The position numbers were made by a program, and so were the translations under genes. This document shows positions 58,468 to 64,000 of a stretch of DNA of 64,000 nucleotides, piece after piece; within the stretch, counting starts at the first letter, position 1; each line of letters begins with the position of its first letter. The notes beneath the pieces are model-generated. The model did no database searches, had not been told where the DNA came from, and saw nothing but the letters and a program-made list of their open reading frames with translations. This DNA is from Pisolithus tinctorius (lineage: Eukaryota > Basidiomycota > Agaricomycetes > Boletales > Pisolithaceae): contig JANFAH010000053.1 in NCBI GenBank assembly GCA_024663395.1, forward strand, positions 186,001 through 250,000. The letters run 5' to 3'.

Positions 58468-61155
58468 ATGCAATATGCTGTGACCAAGTGTGACTACACT
58501 TGTCATCGATTTCCTACGAAATGGCTACAACAGCTGAGCTATTGTTCACCATACTGTCCATTTTTCGAGTCGTGTAAGGTTTTGCGTCATTTTGATGCCA
58601 ATGCCAGCACAGGAACTAACAGGAAGTTTCACCTGCTCTGTCAGCCGCGGTACAATGCTATTGTCGAATGGTAATGCTCATTTATCTATCCACTTATCCT
58701 CAAAGGTGTGCTGACTTTGTGTAGGCTACGTTAGTGGAGCGATCGGAGCAGGTGCGTGTATCCCGCCCCTATCTCCTGCTCAGGTCTGACTTCGCTGTTG
58801 CAGTTATCACTTGTACGTAGTATATGTATTCACGGGCTGATATATCCACAAGGTACTAATCGATCCCTACCATCAGTATTTACTCGTGAATATCCCGAAA
58901 GTCCATTTGGAACAATATCTCAGCAAGGTGTTGGCGAGTACGGCATTTATTGGTAAGTTAAATCCTATGAGTTTGCATCACAAGCGAACTAACCCCCAAA
59001 GGGGCTGCATTCAGTATGTCCTTGGGATGGTTGTCATATCCCGGCTTGATGAGCGCGGTGCGCCGCTTCGTGTATCCTCACTTGTGTGTCTAAGCGTTGC
59101 ACATAGGGGATTCCAGTCCCTATTGTTTTCATCTTCTTGTCGGCATTGTCCGGTCTGGTGGCCTCAGAGGCGAGAGCTGATGTTGATGAAATTGTCACTG
59201 GGCTGTGTATGCTACGGTGAGTATGATACTCCGTTCTCCAAAGCAGTTGCCAATTGTATAATTGTAAAGTTTTGCAATCGGCTTGGCTGTAGGTCTAGGA
59301 CACACTTATGGTTCGCCAGCCCCGATGGATCACACTGGCGTCTCCAAAAGTTTACAACACCGTAGGTTGGTACTTGGTACCAGTGAGTAATGCCTGGTGG
59401 CCACGAGTCATTGTCCATGCTAACCCTCTATAGCAACCATGGCTGACACTGGTTTTGTGCTTGCCGCTTTTGTCCCATTTGTCCTGTGCTGGATGTAAGC
59501 CTGTCTCATGGCATTGCAATGGTCTCTCTCTTATCATATTTAGCTTTGGCGAGCAGAAGCTCCGTATGATCGGTGGTTTCTTACTTGGTCTCGGCGCTGT
59601 CCCTCCATTTGTCCTTTTGTATGAGTGTATGGTATCCACTCACCATGTGGATCTCTTCAACCAGCAGCGACGTGACCATTGCACCTCATTGAAATATGCA
59701 GATATCCCTACATGGCTCTCTGTGAAGCGGTACTGGAAGAGTGTCCTTGGACTGTCATTTGCATGGTGGGTGCTCATATTGACTTCAGCATGGTGACTTG
59801 ATATTCAAACAGTGTGGTAATGCAAGGTTCATTTATGATTTCATCATGTATGTGCATGCTAATGGCTCATGGGGTGTGTGACACTGACACAGGATTTGCA
59901 GGTATCCTGTATGTTGTCTCTCTTTCTATGAATGACAGACATATCTTGATTGGCCATAGTTTGGCATATATTCTTCCATGATTATGAACAAGTAAGTTTA
60001 TATGGTTTGTCACCCACAGAGGGTTGGACCTCATTGAAATTGTAGTATCACAGGGGGCAGTTCATCTTTGATGATTGTGTTTGGGTGGTCTGTTGTCATC
60101 AGGTAAGCTTGTTTGCTCTTATTCCTGGGGTATCATCTTGATTTGCAGTAGTTTGTTCTATGTTCCAGGTGTCTTTTTATCTAATCTTTCTGGTTCTCTA
60201 TGAACTGAATCTGTTGCAGGAACTGTGTTTGGCACATTCCTTATTGATTGCTTTAATCTGAAGACAGTGATGGTATGCAGTGCAGACTGCCAGGCCCATG
60301 TACACTCAGATCTTGTTTCATTAGATTGTTGGATTGCTCTTGCAGGCCATTGTTGGCTTTGCCATGGGCACCATGTGCAGCCTACTCTCCAATCATATTG
60401 CCATATTTGCAGTAAGCCCATTGAATTAGAATTGACAGATAGCAACTTTTTAAGTATAATACAGGTCATCTATGGAATATTCCTAGGTCTTGGGGAAGTT
60501 GGTGAGCCCAACAGAGTCAAATGGTGTGGTTGACTGGTCTGCTTATATGCTATGAAACAGGTCCTGGCAGTTGCCTCCATATTCTTGTAGCAAAAACCAG
60601 TCCCATGGCTGTCCACAGACAATTCTACAGCATTGCAGCTGCAGTTGGAAAAGTTGGAGCATTCATTGGATCATGGGGTATGTCTATGCAAAGCTGAATT
60701 TGGTCTGCCTCTGGTGACTGATCTCTAATTGCTACAGTCTTCCCACAAATTGTTGATGGTGGGTTTCAATGCACTTGGTGTAAGGCATAATTACTCACCT
60801 GGTGGGACATGTTCATCTAGCCTTTGGTGGTTCACAAACTGCAAAGGGCAATACTGGTCCATTCTGGATTGGTAGTGGCCTCACCATTCTCAGTGCAGTT
60901 ATGATATTTTTCTTGGTAAAGCCAATTACAGATGATGGTTTGAAAGCTGAAGACAAAGCTGTATGCTTTTTTCTGTCATCCTTCACTTCTCTGGGCATGA
61001 ACTGATACCCCTCTAAGTTCTTTCAGTACCTGGAAGAGAATGGATTTGATGTGAGCCATATATGGACATGGGAGACACTAACTGAGGAAGTGAGGTATAA
61101 TGAGATGGTCAAGCAGCAATTGCATGATGATGAACTTGCAGTACTACCTACATAG
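58468..61155 (+). pseudogene. GIT1-like MFS transporter, probably decayed
   Basis: Plus-strand fragments in order resemble fungal glycerophosphoinositol/phosphate permeases of the major facilitator superfamily: GYVSGAIGAVIT near 58720, VLIDPYHQYLLVNIPKVHLE (58850), FGEQKLRMIGGFLLGLGAVP and PTWLSVKRYWKSVLGLSFAW (59540-59770). After that come ILVAKTSPMAVHRQFYSIAA, AVGKVGAFIGSW, GNTGPFWIGSGLTILSAVMI and an end YLEENGFDVSHIW, stopping at TAG 61153. Such proteins have 12 membrane helices at the plasma membrane. The loop with GAEYP-S-GS is degraded near 59300. The 5' half keeps CG, but from about 59800 on CG is nearly absent. No complete frame could be assembled. Confidence 0.6.
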
Positions 61156-61607
61156 GTACTCCTGAACTCCAAGTGCAAGAGTGAAATAAGTGTATAGTAG
61201 TTGATGCCCAGTCAAAACTGGACAGGACATAGGAGGATGTAGGCTGCTAAGGCCAGATCTGTGGGATTGTCCTCTGGTATTGTTTTGCAAGTATTGTAAT
61301 TTGTTATGGATTGCATGACATTAGCAATGCAATCTCTGCAGTTCACTTAGTTCAACATACAATGTACATCACATTGCTGAGCCCATCTTCTCAATGCTAT
61401 GCTGTAATGGATGCATCTTTTTTTTTGTCTTATCTCTTGATCTTATCATACAGCCATCATCTAATCAACACAGGTTACAGCTCTTTTCTCTTCTATCTTA
61501 GACTCTTCCAGACTCTCACCTCGGGGTATACATATGGCTACCCTTGATGTCACTGGTGATGTCATACATGCATGCATAGTACACATGTAAGGGCCCTGTA
61601 TTGGTAC
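61156..61607. other. CpG-depleted spacer
   Basis: No gene seen between the transporter end and the duplicated OST4 segment. Confidence 0.35.
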
Positions 61608-62333
61608 TCTTGCCATGATCACCATGGTTGCATATCACTTCATGGCAGTCAATGCATGGTATATTTCAGTGAATGGACAAGGGGGGAAGAATTAATTGGA
61701 CATGTAACTGGCATTTTTGGGTTTCCATCATTGACTGGTATGTGAGCAATATGCTTATTCACAAGTGACCCTGTTGATGATGGTCATGCATACAAAGCCT
61801 CTGTGTTGACTACTCAGTGCATTGTGTTTTAGACCACCCTTTTCTGCAGTTAACACTACAGATGTAATTCACTGATTCACATTATGTATGGCCCACACTC
61901 TCTTTGGCATTCCAATGGGACTGCAATACCATGCCATTCATTGCACCAGGTGGCCCTTGCACAAATTCACCTTCAGGAAACTTGGGTTTGGCATCTTCAG
62001 TGAAGGGCTTGTCCTTGTAACAACAATTACATCCATTGGGTCTAGCAAGGAATCCATAAATTGTTTAATCTCAGGTAGCAAGTCAGTACTGAATGCATGA
62101 CAAGCCTGAAGAATGGGTAACATGTGCACACCTACTGCAAGGATATGTGAGTCCACATGCTGCAACACAAAGTGACAATGACCAGAATGCAGTTGCAAAT
62201 AGTGTCCATTGAGTTCCTTGCCATTGACAGTTGTGGGTTTGACAAAATTCAATGATACTTCTCACAATGCAACCAACATTTATATATCAAGAGCCCTCCA
62301 GCCACTGCTGGACACCACAAGCACAAACAAGGC
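61608..62333 (+). repeat. Segmental duplication, CpG-depleted copy with pseudo-OST4
   Basis: Begins in OST4 (LAMITMVAYHFMAVNAWYIS, TAA near 61695) without the first exon part, so this is a truncated pseudo-OST4. It then follows 57863-58467 closely. CG positions of the other copy are TG or CA here (for instance CACTTCGTGGCAGTCAACGC versus CACTTCATGGCAGTCAATGC). It has an extra block of about 40 bp at 62193-62235. Confidence 0.85.
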
Positions 62334-62429
62334 AACAGTGTTCATACCCAAAACAGATCTCAGTAAAGGTTGAGATGTTGATGCAATTCTCACATATGTT
62401 GATGGTACATCAGCAAAAGTGCCCAGATC

Positions 62430-62720
62430 TAGCAAGGCCTTGCTAGGCCATGCTAGGCTTACTCAGCCTAGTAGGGGCTGCTAGTCCGAGCAGCACCGAG
62501 CACGGTTGTTCTCTGCACAACCTAGGTACTGCTAGCCTTGCAACTTCTACTTGGCTGAGCAGTCTCTGGCCAGCCTTGCTAGCGTTTGCATGGTCCGACT
62601 GGCCTTGCTAGGCCTAGCTAGGCCTTACTGGTCTGACTGACCTTGCTAGGCCCTGTTCAGCTTGCTAGTTCTCGCTCACTTTACTACTGCTTTACTCGAC
62701 CTTACTAGGACTGATTTTGA
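62430..62720. repeat. Short-period CTAGGC/CTTGCTAGG repeat
   Basis: Degenerate 10-20 bp units such as CCTTGCTAGGCC, CTAGCAAGG and CTTACTAGG on both strands. No coding content. Confidence 0.6.
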
Positions 62721-62974
62721 TCACCAAATCACATATATTACACACGTACTACACTACACAGTGAAAGCGTGCACGAGAACAACACAGCTGTGTGCAAGAT
62801 GATGAATACCGAAGTATTGAGGTGAATGCGAAGTGTCCAGTGCACGTATGAAGAGGCAAACGGGTTTGCGAACGATAATGATGGCAATGGGATGAATGAA
62901 GAAAAGAATGGCTGTCAGAGTATGTGAGATGGATGGAACAGCACACGAGAGAATAAATACCAAATGCAAAGGAG

Positions 62975-64000
62975 TCAGAAACCATTGGCACGCTTCTTCC
63001 CAGCATGTCTGCATGGCTTGCCAGCACAGGTAGTGGCCTTGGCTATTTCTAGTGTCGCACTAGCTGGGGCCCGATCTTCAGTGTCAGTAATAAAAATGTC
63101 TTCGTTGGCCTTCTTGCGCTTTTTGAGCTTTGGCTTGGCCCAGCGAGGAACTGGAGCCACCAACTCCTCCGAGTCCTCTTCATCACTTGTAAGGGGAGAA
63201 GTGCCACGGTTCTCAGTTGTGATGGCACTGAAGTCGAAGCCGGCATTATCAGAGGACCCAGCGCTGCTGATTCCGTTGGAGCACGAAGCGTTGTTGTTGA
63301 CATCGGAGCCGCTGCCTAAGGAGGATGATGGGTTGCTGCTGACAGTGGAGCCACGTGTCACTCAGATGTGCACCACATCATCATCCGAGTCGGGTTCAAT
63401 GCGATGCTTCAAGGCTTTCGAACCATTTTGCGAACGTTCCGGAAAAGCACGTCTACAAGAGATAGTAGATCACCTGTATGTAGTTATAAAAGAGACGTAC
63501 GAGTTCCACCAGGCCAATGTCTCGCGTGTCCAATCATCTCGATCTTCGAACATATCGACAATATACCATGCCATTTCTGCTAAGTCGATGTTCCCAGTTG
63601 TGTTTGTCCATTTCTGTTCTGTGCTCAGAGTGAAATAAGCCTGGATTGGGAAGAGTGTCAAATCATAAGCATGTAGGCCTCCGGTAGTGACACTTACGAT
63701 GACGTGAACATATGCAATGATATGTGGTGTGACCTCCATAAGGCCCCATGCACGATTCTTTGCCTTCTTCGAAGCATTGCTGGTAACGACGCCCTTTGCT
63801 GCTGCAGACAGCCCGATGAAGAGGTGTACGTAGAACTGCAATGAAAATTGAGTTAGAATATCATGACGTCTGAATTAACTTACCCGCCAAGCGATGTGAC
63901 CATGAAAGAGGCCATGGTGCCGGTTTTGCAGATCATACAAACCGTCTTCATAGAAAAATGTCAGCCAATTCCATGTTGTGACATCAATGGCGCCAGTTTG
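62975..64000 (-). pseudogene. Partial agaricomycete-specific protein, 3' end, one TGA
   Basis: The 5' end lies beyond the window. Readable exons from 64000: WLTFFYEDGLYDLQNRHHGL, HGHIAWR, an intron (63836-63883), then FYVHLFIGLSAAA, RAWGLMEVTPHIIAYVHVI, an intron, QAYFTLSTEQKW, MAWYIVDMFEDRDDWTRETL and WWNS. A further intron leads to RAFPERSQNGSKALKHRI and an acidic run, then TGA at 63362-63364. The frame stays open after it for 128 codons, with low-complexity Ser/Asn, an acidic DSDEE stretch and a Lys-rich segment, to the stop at 62975. Either the TGA is the true end or it interrupts a longer tail. I recognise the family only as hypothetical proteins of agaricomycetes. Confidence 0.5.

Noticed and set aside
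1..64000. A CRISPR array or bacterial operon
   Set aside because: Spliceosomal introns and fungal families are everywhere; the repeats are minisatellites without unique spacers.

Overview
The window is nuclear DNA of a basidiomycete fungus, almost certainly an agaricomycete. It shows many 40-60 bp GT-AG introns, fungus-specific families (FunK1 kinase, DUF6532, Plavaka, KDZ and Tnp2-like transposases) and basidiomycete-type QCR8 and OST4 genes. About four fifths is transposon-derived. Only the 52.9-61.2 kb block looks like ordinary host sequence.

Layout. 1-3.9 kb: unrecognised decayed DNA with one clean 475-bp MITE flanked by TA. 3.9-13.2 kb: an intact DUF6532 gene, a FunK1 kinase and a Plavaka transposase (each of the last two broken by one TGA), and a small divergent coiled-coil gene. 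14.44-23.04 kb: a complete CACTA-like element (termini CACTG...CAGTG, TSD AAT) with a 296-aa six-exon gene, a damaged Tnp2-like transposase and a convergent second gene. 23-29 kb: CpG-depleted Ty1/copia remains. 29-33.2 kb: two opposed copies of an LTR-like repeat around a remnant of a Tet/JBP-like dioxygenase. 33.3-52.2 kb: an old Tnp2-like pseudogene split by a 17.66-kb KDZ element (33807-51463). That element has 7-8 bp TSDs, minisatellite-bearing terminal inverted repeats, a KDZ transposase and two accessory genes that diverge from a central inverted duplication. 52.9-61.2 kb: M20 amidohydrolase, SDR, QCR8, OST4 and a GIT1-like MFS transporter. 61.2-62.7 kb: a CpG-depleted duplicate of the OST4 region and a short-period repeat. 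62.97-64 kb: a gene that runs off the right edge.

Two patterns cross the window. First, CpG dinucleotides are nearly absent from old repeats but present in younger neighbours; two repeat pairs show matched CG to TG/CA changes. Second, seven otherwise open transposon or accessory genes carry isolated in-frame TGA codons where arginine CGA is plausible. Both fit cytosine-methylation deamination acting on repeats.

Limits: exon boundaries were read by eye. Family names come from recalled motifs, not from searches. CpG statements are visual and were not counted.
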